64,000 nt of DNA from Isoetes taiwanensis (GCA_021234155.1 JAJEKV010000035.1:3040001-3104000); one strand, 5' to 3'; counted from the first letter of the stretch, positions 10,705 through 22,021 are shown. Notes: generated from the sequence alone by a model not told the origin. Program-made: numbers and translations.

Positions 10705-12321
10705 TTGGATAAAGATAATCAGACCTTGCAGGATCTAGAAAGTCAACTGGAGATCAAAGTCAAACATGTGGAGGAAATGGAAGCTCAGTCTTTGGCAATC
10801 AGAAGTAAGTGTCAGTATATCAATTGTATGGATAAGAGTAGTTCCTCCTTCTTTTTCAGGGCTTCTAAGAGTCGGATCATCAATAATGGCATCATCTCAG
10901 TTCAAGATGATCAAGGGGAAACTATCCAAGGGCAACTTGAAATTCAAAGATTTTTTGCTCATAGATATCAGGAACTATTTGATAAGCAGCCAACATCTCA
11001 AACAGATATTGAGCAATTCTTTAGCATGGTTGACTTGGATTCTGACTCCTCAATTGTTAATAATGAAGCCCTTATGGCTATTCCACAGAAGGAGGAGATT
11101 CTCCGTATCTTGAATTCGATGGCTTCTGGAAAAAGTCCGGGGCCTGATGGCTTTCCCCCAGAATTCTTTAGAGAATTTTGGGATATAATGCAGGATGATT
11201 TTACAACTTTTGTGCAAGGAGCCTGGGTGGCAGATAGTTTACATCCTGCAATCAATGCTGGTCTAATTGCACTGGTCCCAAAGGTGGACCAACCTATGTC
11301 CTTTTTCTCGATTGAGGCCAATCTCTTTGACCAACACCATTTATAAAGTTCTTGCAAAAATTCTAGCAAACAGGGTTAAGCCTACCCTGGAAAGCCTCAT
11401 TAGTCCCCTACAGACTGCTTTCCTCCCTGGAAGAAGTATCCTTGGCAACTTCATTGGAGCTTATGAAGGATTACATTGGAGTAATCTAACCAAGCAGAAT
11501 TGCATGCTCCTGAAACTGGATTTTAAAAGGGCATTTGATACTATTAATTGGAACAGGTGATCAATCTGGTCCTTGCCTTCAACAAGGAGGCCAGATCTGC
11601 AGTCTTGATTAATGGCTGCCCCTCCTCTTTTTTCCCCTGCAAAAGAGGAGTGAGGCAAGGGTGTCCTTTGGCTCCTTACCTCTTTTTAATAGTTGCTGAG
11701 ATGGTGACCAAGGTTACTCTCAAACTTCAACAGAATGGACAAATCAAAGGCCTCCAGATGCCAAATGAAGGTATGCCTCTTTCTTTGATGCAATATGCTG
11801 ATGATACTTTCATTTTTCTGGAGGATGATGGGAAAAGCATCTTTGCCTTCCTGTCTGCCATGGAGACCTTTGGCAAAGCTTCAGGAGTTTTATTGAACAG
11901 AGCCAAATGTACCATCCTCCTGGACTCTAATGAGAAAAAAATTGATGATATAGCAATTCTTGAGAAAGGGATGGCCACCAAACTGTTGGGTCTTCCTCTT
12001 GCACCAGACATGAGTTTGCATGGTCTTTGGTCCCCTATTACAAACAGGATTAAAAGAAAATTCATGATGTATCCTGCCTCTCTTTCATTGGCAGGAAGGG
12101 TTGAAATTGCCAACACAGTAATCACTAGCACGCACATCTATTTTCCATCTGCAATTGTGGCTGACAAAACAACCTATCAGGAAATTCAGACTGCCATTAG
12201 AAAGTTTATATGGCAAGGGGACTATAAAGTTGCTTGGCAGAATCTCACTACTCCTAAGGATTCTGGGGGCCTAGGATGCAAGGATCTTTTCAAACAGGCT
12301 CAGGCTTTGCTGCAAAATTGA
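10705..12321 (+). pseudogene. LINE ORF2 reverse transcriptase domain, two breaks
   Basis: RT motifs in order: GKSPGPDGFPPEFF (about 11130-11170); SRLRPISLTN after a frameshift near 11305; LKLDFKRAFDTINW (motif A, ending 11555); VRQGCPLAPYLF (motif B); LMQYADDTFIFLE (motif C, catalytic YADD, about 11788-11826). Between motif A and the sequence QVINLVLAFNKEARS the usual 30-40 residues are missing; the frame jumps at 11548-11560, which I read as an internal deletion. The frame ends at 12321 by the frameshift shared with copy 1. Catalytic function is lost. Confidence 0.85.
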
Positions 12322-13529
12322 TCTGGCGTGCTTTATGGTCTCCTCATCTTTCTCCTGCCATGGCCTTTATCAGGTACTGGGTTCAGCAAACTAAACCTGT
12401 GGGAAGTAATTCAATTCAATATCAGCTCCCAGATTCGGCCTTCTACCAGTTAACAGCTGGCCCCCATACATCTTCTATCATGAGGAGGCTTTTAGAGGCT
12501 TGGAATGAAGTCTCCCATTGTTTTCATGCAGATAATCTTCACAAGGTTAGTTCCAAATTTCATTTCTTTTGGCATCACAATTTACTTCCTACAGAGGCAG
12601 GATGCTTGGCTCTCAAACATCCGAGAAAATATAAAGAATGGAGTGATGCAGGTCTCAAAACTATAGCTGATCTTCGATGTAATGGCAATTGGCTTACCTG
12701 GCATGAGCTGGTTGCTAGAATCAGTGATACACAGGTCAACAAAAAGATTTTCTCTGACATCTCTAGTTCCTTGAGCAACTGGGAAGATTCAATGGATCCT
12801 ATTTCATGGAGTTGTGAAGGAAAAAAGAGATACAGTGTGTCCAAGATCTACAAAATGATCATTCAACCTTCTGATCTTAAGGTCACTACAAAATGGGGTT
12901 GCACTCAGCTTGAGGCAATCAAAATAATCATTGATGGATGGCAGGCACACTGTGCAAAAAAGATTCTGCTATTTAGATGGCTTCTGTTGAATCAGAGTTT
13001 GTCCACTAATGAGAGAATATCAAAATATAAGGCTGCTCAGTCCAATATTTGCCCGTTAGGCTGCCAGCTTCCAGAATCCAATTTGCATGTCTTTCAGTGC
13101 CCGAGACTTCTGCCCTTCTGGCTCTGGGCAAAAAATCTCTGTAAGTCCACTCCTGGTTCATCTTCACAAGAATTTTTTGACTTTCTAAGTTTCCCTAGTG
13201 CCTTCTGTGGTACTTTGAGAACTCTGGCCCTATGGTCCATTTGGAAGCACAGAAACAGAATCGTTCATGATCACAAAACATTTAATCTCAATTGGATCAA
13301 AGCCTACTTTCAGTCCCTGCTGGTTGAGACAGCTATAGCTCATAGAAGAAGCAAGGGCTTAGCATATGACAGAAATTGGGATTCTTTAGGGAATTACCAT
13401 GGTTTTTATGCTTTCTTTAAACTTACTATCTCTCGATCTTTGATGTTGATATTGGATGATTTTGTGACCGAGCACTATGATATGGTTATCCCCCCTCTCG
13501 TGGAAGATATGATCCTAAACCGCCTTTGA
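12276..13529 (+). pseudogene. LINE ORF2 C-terminal zinc-binding RT tail
   Basis: This matches 447-1502 nearly codon for codon, including CPLGC...HVFQC. It reads on through LALWSIWKHRNRIVHDH to 13507-13529. It lacks the frame-ending change of copy 1 (YFQSLLVETA here), so it is longer. From about 13421 onward it departs from copy 1 by many small indels concentrated at CAG/CTG words. Confidence 0.8.
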
Positions 13530-14053
13530 GCGATTGGACAAGAGGGGTAATCAAGGCCAAGATGATTCACCAGGCGGCAAAGACATTTTGGCTCGAACGG
13601 CTTTGGGAGTCATTCGGATGATGAAGATCTTTGGTGGTGGAATGATCTCGAAGATTTATTTTTCTTTGCAAAATGGGAGGAGCACTTTGACATCACCTCA
13701 CGAAATCATGTTTGCGGTTCATGGTCCATACCCTTTGGATCTTGATGAGCTTGAGACAAGTATTCCATATTGTCCAGGTCGATCCATTGGAGTTTGTTTT
13801 GGGCTATGAGTAGAAACTTCCAGTCCTGTTTTCTGTCTTGAACTATTACAGACATCTGATCCTCTTTTTTGACTAGCTGGTACAACAAATTTTGAATATC
13901 TAGTCGTGCTATGCCTTTTTCAGTCCCTTCTTGGGACAACTAAGCATTGCAAAGGTTCTTCCTTTTGCAATTCTTTGTACATATTCATGTAACCTCTTTT
14001 GCATGTAATATCAATCTGCCTTAACTTCAAAAAAAAAAAAAAAAAAAAAAAAA

Positions 14054-14587
14054 TTATGACTTGATTTATGTATTTATAATAAATTCAATGTCGTTGCCAA
14101 AATGCTTGGATTTTTTTAAATTACTATAGTGTGATGGCTAATATTTGCCTTTTCATCTTGTGAAAGTTTAGCCAAAAGCAAGAATTTGTGATGGAGAAAA
14201 ACCATTTAGTTTAGCCAAGTGTTAGAAACTTCTAGCCCCAATTTGAAGGTAGTTTAGCTAAACCTATTTTGGCTACACTAAAATATAGGAGTAGTAATTT
14301 ATTCCATGCCCATATGGTGGGAAGAATCAGGCTGGGATACGCGTGAGCTCTGGTTTCCTAACCCAGTTGCGTGGGTTACCCCTCGCAGGGGAAGGGAAAG
14401 GGGAAGGGGAAGGGGTTAGGAACCTAGGGGAAGGTTACTAGGGACATACTGCCGTGGTCTCTAGTAACCTTTGCTATCTATCATACATAATTCATATGAT
14501 ATCGTGTCAATATGTTCTCTAAATATTCTCTAATATGTTAATATGTTCTCTAATATGTTAATATTCACTAGCTACAGGCCCATATTT
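14054..14587. other. Second copy of the LINE 3' flank and G-rich foldback
   Basis: It is nearly identical to 2216-2744, including the target-site duplication, the G-rich run (about 14388-14417) and both inverted repeats. No gene. Confidence 0.85.
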
Positions 14588-15140
14588 CGCGCACCGTGAA
14601 GGGCCCCTGCGCGTAAATCGATTCGCCATAAATTATTGAAGGGCCTTTTTTTCGCACCGTAGCCCGCGATGCGAAATTGATTTCGATTACAAATTATTGA
14701 AGGGCCTATTTTCGCGACCGTGGCTGCGGTGCGAAATAAATGGATATTCTCTATTTAAAGGCCCATATTTCACAACAGTAGCGCGGTGCGAAATCGAAAC
14801 TTCGATTACAAATTATTGAAGGGCCTATTTCGCCGAAGCCCCGCGGTCGCGAAATCGACTGAGTTACAAATTATTGAAGGGCCTATTTCGCACCGTGGCT
14901 ACGGTGCGAAATCGTGGATTCCGGTTTAGTTACAAACCCATATTTCGCACCGCGTACGGTCGCGAAATCGATTCGGTCATAAATTATTGAAGGGGCCTAT
15001 TTCGCATCAGTAGCCGCGGTCGGAAATCGACTTCGCCATAAATTATTGAAGGGCCTATTTCGCGACCGTGGGCTACGGTGTGAAATACGATGGATCCGAT
15101 TTAGTTCGGACCCATATTTTCGCACCGCGGGCCACGATGC
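14588..15140. repeat. Palindromic 57-bp array, corrupted copy
   Basis: This is the positional duplicate of 2745-3233, with about ten units. ATTATTGAAGGGCC spacers are well kept, while palindrome arms are disrupted (for example CACCGTGAAGGGCCCCTGCGCG). Spacer CAGTTAC appears as CGCCAT or CGATTAC. The pattern of change is discussed as a possible sequencing artefact. Confidence 0.85.
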
Positions 15141-15240
15141 GCAATACATGCATCCGGTTACTTACAATACAAACATTTTCGCTAATCGAAAGCACTATCG
15201 AACTGATAAATAAACCAACTCTTTTACAGTAGAGACATTA

Positions 15241-17850
15241 TCAAGAGCTCTCAATACGGACATAACATTTGCCTTGCCTACATCTCATTGATCTCCACTC
15301 CCTTGATCGCTCAAGAGCTGCGGACTTATACCAAGCTTCCCTCTTTTTTTCCCGCTGGGTTTTTTGTCTAAACAACTTAGCAAATGTTGATTCACTCTGG
15401 TTCCGTGATTTCTTCACCCACTTGCACACGATCCTTCTGTAAAACCATTGACACATCTGCTGCAAGGAATTCCCAACTAAACCTCTGTGTTGAGTGAAAC
15501 GGAAGAATGCATTCTTTGCTTGCTTATGGGACTTCTCCATTCCCTATGTATTCCAGATTCCCAGGCTTCCATATTCCCTGACAACAGAATATGGATATAG
15601 TGAGTCAAATTGGCCTCACCCCATGCCATCAGGAAAGACTTAGTGAAGTTTGTGACTGCCTCCTGGAATTTGGCAACATCATTTTCATGCACTACCTTTT
15701 TCTGCATTTCCTTTACCAGTACAGAGAAATCCTGCCATGCCTTGATTTTCTTCAGGCGTGATCTACCACGATCATTTCGATCATCCTCAGCTGCAATAAG
15801 ATCCTTGTAAGCTTCCCAAACACCAGATAAGTTCTCTTTCGCGGGAGGCAAAAACCTCTTAGCCTTTGGACCACCCATACTGGGTTTCAGGGGAACCTTG
15901 CCGGATACCTTTGGATCTTGAAGTATTTTGTAGTGCCCACCATGAAGTCCCACATTAGATAGCACCTTTTCAACTTCATGCATGGCAACTTCCCTAGAGC
16001 TTTGGGGTGATTTATTCCAAGCAAACAGGATACTCATGTAAACCATCTTGTCTATGATTCTTAAGAAAGCATGAAGGGTGCATATATACTCTTTTAACGG
16101 AATTGATGTAATTGGCATCAAGGTTGTGTCCTTCTCTTCTCTATTTGGTGGCTCATCACGGACACGGTCTAATGTACTCTTGTCCAACCCAATTTGAATC
16201 TCTTCTCGCGATAGAGGCGGTAGGGACAAGCATGAGTAGTCTTACCAAGCACCATGCTTCATTACGTACATGCATTTATTGTCTTCAAATCTGCAAACAA
16301 GATACCATTCAACCTCGTACTCACCATATCCGGGGCGCAAGTTTTTCTCCGATTCCGTGAGAGGCAATCATTGTGGGGATGGGTGTTTGATCAAAAACCC
16401 ATTTCAATTATCTTTTGTGATTTTCCTCCGGTACTGAAATAAACCAACCCACCAAATGTGATCTTGTGTGGGACGGAAAACTTACCATCTAGATTTGACT
16501 CTTCATTCCCTGTATTCAAAGCTCTGTTCATTAGACTCAGTGAAACCCTCTCGTACTTCTCGCCTTTCACCAATTCCATTTCATCCAGCTTCAAAACAAT
16601 TCTTAGTTTGCCAGCGCACTCTTCTACCTTCATATCATAAAATCGAACCAAAAGCTGAAGCATTCTACTTAAGTCTATCCAGCAATTGTTATTTTCATTA
16701 AGGCAGAAAGTATCACCAAACTTCGACTTCTTCTTACCTTTGGTATAGGATGGCAATGTATCCAAATTGACACTGCTGGTCAGCTGATACATATCACCAA
16801 GAAGCTCTTGCACTTGTCTGTTTCTCGATGACCTACAAGTCCTCACACTAGTCATCCTTGGTAGTAGAATAGTTTTGGTAATGCCTTGTTGTTTAAGGCC
16901 ATCCTGCAAGCATCTGAACAAAGCAATGTAAGCTTGCCTACTTATTCCAACATTGTCACACAGTTCTTGCACTGATTCTGAGGTTTGACCATCCCCAACT
17001 CCTGCAGCAGTTGCTGTACTACAACTTTCCTAAGTTGAATGCTAGCAGGAAGCTTTAACATTTCTAATACATCATCTTTAGTAACCAATTTCTTTAATAA
17101 ACGGGCAATATTAGCAGGTTTTCTCTTATTTTCTTCTGCCATATTTGGATCAACAAGCTTTTTAATAGCCATGACCCTTTTTTTTGAGCCTCCACCCCCA
17201 GGGGCTAATATATTTATGGGCTTCAGGTTTCTTGCCCTCTCTCTGATCCCCAGTGGAGTTCTTTTCAAGCGTTTGACTCGCTTGTGAAGGGAATCATTTT
17301 CTTGCGCAACCCTCTTCATTCCTTGCTGCAGTGATTTCATCTCCGTCACCAATTTCTGATTTTCTACCTCCAATTCATTGAGCTTGCGGCATTGTTGAGA
17401 CAGAAAGTAGTTCGCCTATTGGAGCTGATTAACATCTGATAAAACTTTGCAATTGAATCCATACAAGTGGTTATACATGGCACGCAAATGTGGATCAGTA
17501 TTACCATTAATCAAATTATTACAGTAACCTAGTAACCCTTGCTGTCCCTTACAAGCAAATTCAATAAGACCGGATGCAGAGTGGAAGTTTGGATGGGCTC
17601 GAGTGAAAGAATCACAAGGATACAATTGGCCTTTGGCCCAGAGGTCTATATTCATGGCTCCAGAAGCTCGCAATGCATCTTCATCTATTGGTTGTTTCCA
17701 AGTGAACTTATTCCTGTAAGGCAGGCATCCTTTTGGCACTTGCACTCTAGATTGACCCTCAGAATTAGTTTGATCCTGAAACAGAAGTATTAGAACCAAG
17801 AACACTCAAAGGAATGCAATGACAACTCGAAAACCAAATACCTTTGCCAT
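15241..17850 (-). pseudogene. Large transposase-like protein with coiled coil, decayed
   Basis: The start is chosen at ATG 17848-17850. A 9-nt first exon (MAK) is followed by a 66-bp GT-AG intron (17776-17841) and then DQTNSEGQSRV in frame. The reading runs to 16942 with one in-frame TAG (17416-17418), passes a basic coiled coil (about 17373-17260), then shifts frame near 16972. After further shifts near 16391 and 16320 and a TAA (16242-16244) it covers 16229-15477, and after a shift near 15500 it ends at 15241. Segments such as LKLDEMELVKGEKYERVSLS and MEKSHKQAKNAFFRFTQH resemble large multi-copy uncharacterised proteins that I associate with DNA transposons of early plants and invertebrates. 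No DDE triad could be assigned with certainty. Full length would be about 840 residues. Confidence 0.55.
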
Positions 17851-17959
17851 TGACGTTGCAAAAGACCGAGACCCAGAGCGGAGCTTAGAATTAGGAAGAT
17901 TCTTGCCAACAAACAGAGCGAAATTGAAAAATTTTGTTCTATTTGCTGGCAAGAATCTG

Positions 17960-18260
17960 CCATAATTCGAATTCAAACAATGCTTGGGCGCGATGGCAAG
18001 ATCGTTGGCGCTCGATGGCACGATGGCAAGCTCGATGGCGCGAGGGCAAGCTCGATAGCAAGCTCGATGGCGCTGAAGCTCGATGGCGCTGAAGCTCGGT
18101 GGGAAAATGAAAATCTTAGATGTAATCATCAAATATTCAGGTCGTTAGGAAATAATGATTGCAAAGTTAGGTTCGGAAGTTAGGTTCGGAGGTTAGGTAG
18201 TTAGGTTAGGGGAGAGTGAAAGTTAGGTATGGAGGGGGGGAAGCTAGGTTCGGGATCCTA
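17960..18260. repeat. Short tandem repeats upstream of the transposase-like ORF
   Basis: About 17990-18100 repeats AGCTCGATGGCGC / GGCAAGCTCGATGG. About 18163-18235 repeats GTTAGGTTCGGA / GGTTAGGTAG. A GGGGGGG run follows at 18234. Open frames through this stretch are Arg/Ala-rich by-products. Confidence 0.6.
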
Positions 18261-18316
18261 TGTGGCGGCCCCCCTAATATATTCTTACAAGGCCCTTATT
18301 TGACCTCAAAAAAACT

Positions 18317-18601
18317 CTAATGCCAGTAATTCCAGGTACGACGGAGAATCTGTTCCAGACGCTCGAAGGCGCGCTCACGGAGGATGTTGACAATTTCAAA
18401 GCCCTTGATTGGATCGTAGGGCTCCCCTTCATCCATAGGTTTCTCTGCCACATAATCGACATCCCCTGTCTGACACTCTGCATACTCCTGACCATAGTTC
18501 TGCTCTGGAGATATCTGATCTTCCCCTCGCAGTTCCTCGGGTATTCTATCTTCAATTTCTTCCAGCTCATCGTCTGTAAGATGGCAAGAATGAATATACA
18601 A
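18317..18601 (-). CDS. Small acidic protein, unrecognised
   Basis: The frame is 94 codons, highly acidic in the first two thirds (DDELEEIEDRIPEELRGEDQ), with a basic helical end (LRERAFERLEQILRRTWNYW). It has the same strand and spacing as its neighbours and could be a 3' exon of the gene at 18805-19893. No family is recognised. An overlapping frame (18274-18570) is a shadow. Confidence 0.35.
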   Translation of the reverse strand: MYIHSCHLTDDELEEIEDRIPEELRGEDQISPEQNYGQEYAECQTGDVDYVAEKPMDEGEPYDPIKGFEIVNILRERAFERLEQILRRTWNYWH

Positions 18602-18804
18602 TACTGAACGATTTCTTATACTTCAAACTCTAAAAGAAGAAGATAAATACCGTAGGGAAAAGACAATTTAATTACTCAATAATACAATAATATAACATAA
18701 GAAAATATCACACATATATATATTATATGATGGCTTATTGGAAAAATGCCAATCATCGATTACATTTATACGCAATACAAAAATTTATGATTGTAAAAAG
18801 ATAT

Positions 18805-19893
18805 CTAAGAACTAGGTCCCTCGTCCTCCATAGGCTGTGGAGGCGGTCGATAGCGCATTAAGGTGGTGCTGGGACTAGCAGAAAGGGCGGCTCGAGCTGC
18901 TGCCTCCGGTGGTAAGCAAGTGGCCAAGGGTGCTGCAACAAGGAGTCGCATACTAGCGCAGCCCGCCACATCCCCCAATGCCACAATAGCCAGATCTCGT
19001 CAGACCAAAGTGATAGTGGTGGCATGATAGTCAATCTTCTTATGGCCCGCCAAGGTGGATAATGCACGGAGCGCCCACCAAGATGCTTCAGAAGAAGGCC
19101 CCAAGTTCTTGGAGAAGAACAAGACCTCGCCTTGCCGGAAGGCTGAAAGAAAGAATCGGGTCAAATGGTTGCCCATTGCCCTAATTTGCGGATCCCTGGA
19201 GGTCTCTGCTTCCTTTTCCAAGTTGACAGGGTACTCTGCAAGGTCATAGAGGACTTCTATCTTTCGCCGGCCCCGCATGTCGGCGATGACGCGGTACGCC
19301 CACATAATATCCTCCAGAATGAGCTACTTTTGGTTGTTCAAGAGTATGGTAGGGAGGAGGTTTAGCCCTTCAAGCTTGAGGGCTTTATCTCGACTTGCCG
19401 GTGCTTCTGTAGCTAGCTCCTTCCACCGTGCAAAATCCTGCTCATCGACGACTTCATCGTCCTCCGGGTCAGGGGGTACTGGTGTAGTAGACTGCTCTGC
19501 GGCTATCTGCTCATCCTCAATGTACTGGTCCATGATGATGGCCAGCGCAAATCGAGCCTCAAAGCAGAGTTCCCGATCTATAGTGATGATAGGGAGGTCG
19601 GTCCCTCTCCTCCTAATGTCCTTAATAACATTCCGGGCGTGGTCATTGCCTCCCAACATCTCCTGCAAGGTGTGGAAGTCAAGGTAAAGCTGTGAATCGT
19701 CTTCGTTGAAGACACATGCAGGCACGATCTCCTCGCGGTAAAACTGAAGAAAAGCAGCATAGTCGGGGTGTGCCTGTATGTTGTGGATAAGATCCACTTG
19801 CTGGAGCAGATGAGGATGAAGAACATCAAAGGGGGCCGCGGGGTCCCAATGCTCACCATCTAGGTACCACTGTTGTAGAGTTGGACGAGCCAT
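18805..19893 (-). pseudogene. Unknown 362-codon protein with two in-frame stops
   Basis: Reading from ATG at 19893 gives one uninterrupted register to the stop at 18805, broken only by TAG (19324-19326) and TGA (19000-19002). The N-terminal half (MARPTLQQWYLDGEHWDPAA) is rich in aromatic and acidic residues; a Pro/Asp/Glu linker lies near residues 150-165. A helical region follows (HLTRFFLSAFRQGEVLFFSK), then an Ala/Pro-rich tail. Both stops can be explained by C-to-T changes (CAG to TAG, CGA to TGA). No domain is recognised. It is co-oriented with the H3-fold ORF upstream and the transposase-like ORF downstream, suggesting a common mobile origin. Confidence 0.55.
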
Positions 19894-20163
19894 GAGAAAG
19901 AAAGTGCAAAGGAGGAGGAGGAAAACGCTGAAAGCGAAAACGAAAATGAAACCCTAATGGGCCAAAAATGGGCTTTATACTTTTCGGCACGTTTTCCTAG
20001 GTCGTTAAAAAAATATTATTTATTTAATAATTTACATTTAAATATACAAAAAATGGCGAAAAGACACAATTTTGATTTTATAACTCCCAAAAAAAAGATA
20101 TTTTACATAAAAATAGGTCACAAAATTTTTACAATAGAAAAAAAAAAGGAAAACTTCTAGCAG

Positions 20164-21344
20164 TCAGCGAAATTCCTCTCGGATCCTTCTCACGAGCTGG
20201 ATATCCTTGGGCATTATGGTGACTCTTTTAGCATGAATTGCACAGAGATTAGCATCACTCAAGATTTCTACCAGGTAGGCCTCAACGGCTTCCTGAAGTG
20301 CAAGCAAATTAAATGCTTGGAACCTGAGGTTAGTCTTGAAATCTTGGGCAAGTTCGCGGACAAGACGTTGGAAAGGGAGGCGGCGTATCAAGGGCTCGGC
20401 TGTCTTCTGATATTTTCGAATCTCCCTGAGGCCACCGTGGGCTTCCTCGGCTTAGCAGGCGGCCGGGGCAAGGGTAAGGACTTCCCACCGGTCGTCGGAT
20501 GTTTTGCCCTCTGCACAATCTGCTCCCGACGCTGAGCCGATGTGTTCTTTCCGATTTGGGCATCCCTCTGCAGCCGGGTCTTGTAGTTGATGCCTTCCCT
20601 TGCTGGCTTCGTCAGCTTCCTCTTTCGGTTACCCCAACGCTGCTCCTTCTCCGGAACAACGTTCTGTGCTACCTCCTCAGCTCTCTGGACTCGCTCGGTC
20701 TCTGCATTTCGGGCTTCCTTATCCAAACAAACTTGTGTGCGCCGAGCGATTTCTGTATGGTAGCGGTCCGGCCGAGCTCACATGTCGATCTGAATGAGGT
20801 CCATGCGGTCCTGAGACATCTGCTATGGAATATCCTCAAAAATGAAGCTATTTAACTCGGCATTCCAATAAAAGGGAGGAAGATTGTAGTGGTCCATGCA
20901 CATGAGCACATGGCCTCTACCAAGGTAGTAAAAACGGCTAGCCCGCTCCTCTGGAAGGCCACTAGCTATTTGCTGGAGGTCCTCTATCCTAGCCATGTCA
21001 TAATTCTTTGAGCCTCAACTCTAATGAGCTCATCGGGATCCTCCTCGGGACTAGGCAGCGGGTAAAACTTTGTGAAAGCAAAAGCTTGATCTGGCTACTC
21101 CATAAGAGTGTAGGGTTGGTTGGTTAGCAGCGTTCAACTTCATGAGGAACCGCTCATTGAAGTGGAAAATGGGGTATGGAATTCGGCGGCTCTCAATAAA
21201 ATGCTTCACCATCAAGTCTAGGACCACATCAATGTCACTATGGTCATCGCCTAAATGGTCTACTAGCACGCTGTACAGCTGGAAGACATTTAACGTAATT
21301 AGGTCCACTGTGAGCTTGAAGCGCGGCATGGTGACTACTAGCAA
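20164..21344 (-). pseudogene. Unknown protein fused to a C-terminal histone H3 fold, decayed
   Basis: The N-terminal part starts at 21344 or 21329 (MPRFKLTVDLITLNVFQLYS), is unrecognised, and shifts frame near 21110. It then reads MDHYNLPPFYWNAELNSF and a Glu/Arg-rich helical linker. The C-terminus is a histone H3 core: after a frameshift at about 20434-20450, [20 protein letters not shown], then [19 protein letters not shown], then [17 protein letters not shown], ending at 20164. Loop 1 has H3 length rather than the longer CENH3 loop. Residues before it ([20 protein letters not shown]) recall an H3 tail. In-frame stops are TAG 21095-21097, TAG 20823-20825 and TGA 20778-20780. Whether the fusion was ever one protein is inferred from the continuous register across 20388-20870. 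Confidence 0.65.
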
Positions 21345-22008
21345 TGGATGGCAGGAGAAGAAGTGGGGCGCTTAAGCTAAGGTAGGTGGCCCTAGAGGCT
21401 AGGCGAGGGCGCTAGGCGGTTAGAGCAGCAACAGGGTCACATGCAAGGTCGGCTATGGCGGCGACGAGCTCTACTCCGGCGGCTATGGCGGCGAGAACAC
21501 ATTTTCAAAAAAAAAACACAATTTTGAACCTAACTTTTTGTTTTTTGAAAACTTTCTAAGAATTTTTTTTTAAAAAAAAAAAGAAAAAACGGACGACGTA
21601 CTTTTATACGCGCAACCGTATGGGGCGCTGTTAGTAACTTTTCGAGATAAACACCTCATCCGACAGCAGCGCCCCTTTTGACTTTTTGGCCTAGTGTTGA
21701 CTTTTCGACCTCGGGAAGTGCGCCCCCTAGGGTATTTGAGATGTAGCTGATCTATTGGAACCATTTTTGCCTTGATCCGAGCTATCTACAAAAAGTTATG
21801 GCCCTTCCAAACTTGGGTCCTCCAGTCTCCCATGTTTCCCTCCAAAATCGCCCTAAACCTCTTATAATTCACAATTTATTACATCAACCTAACACAAAAC
21901 TGAACATCAACAAGTTAAGCAGTCCAACTAGCTTAAGCTCCGACCTAACTACCGAACTACGAGTTAGAAGTTTGGTCAGTGCTATGATTTCGGACAACCA
22001 AACTCACG
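21345..22008. other. Leader between primer-binding site and first minus-strand ORF
   Basis: No gene is recognised. It contains A/T homopolymer runs at 21508-21592. If the LTR at 22022 belongs to the same element as the minus-strand ORFs, this would be its 5' leader, but a hidden junction near the homopolymer runs cannot be excluded. Confidence 0.4.
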
Positions 22009-22020
22009 GCTCTGATACCA
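22009..22020 (-). other. Primer-binding site, initiator Met-tRNA type
   Basis: On the minus strand the sequence is TGGTATCAGAGC, complementary to the 3' end of plant initiator methionine tRNA. It lies one base inside the end of the LTR at 22022-22642, the position expected for first-strand priming in an LTR retrotransposon. Confidence 0.85.
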
Positions 22021-22021
22021 C

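Larger units (their letters stand above)
7572..14053 (+). mobile_element. Full-length L1-type LINE (copy 2), 6.48 kb, defective
   Basis: The ends are set by the 15-bp target-site duplication (7557-7571 and 14054-14068) and the A-run at about 14029-14053. The order is plant L1-like: 5' ORF pieces, ORF1 with a DUF4283-like part and a zinc knuckle (8308-9733), AP endonuclease (9808-10695), reverse transcriptase (10705-12321), and zinc-binding RT tail (12276-13507). It is inactive: ORF1 and ORF2 are frameshifted, the endonuclease lacks its N-terminus, and part of the RT palm is missing. Confidence 0.9.
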
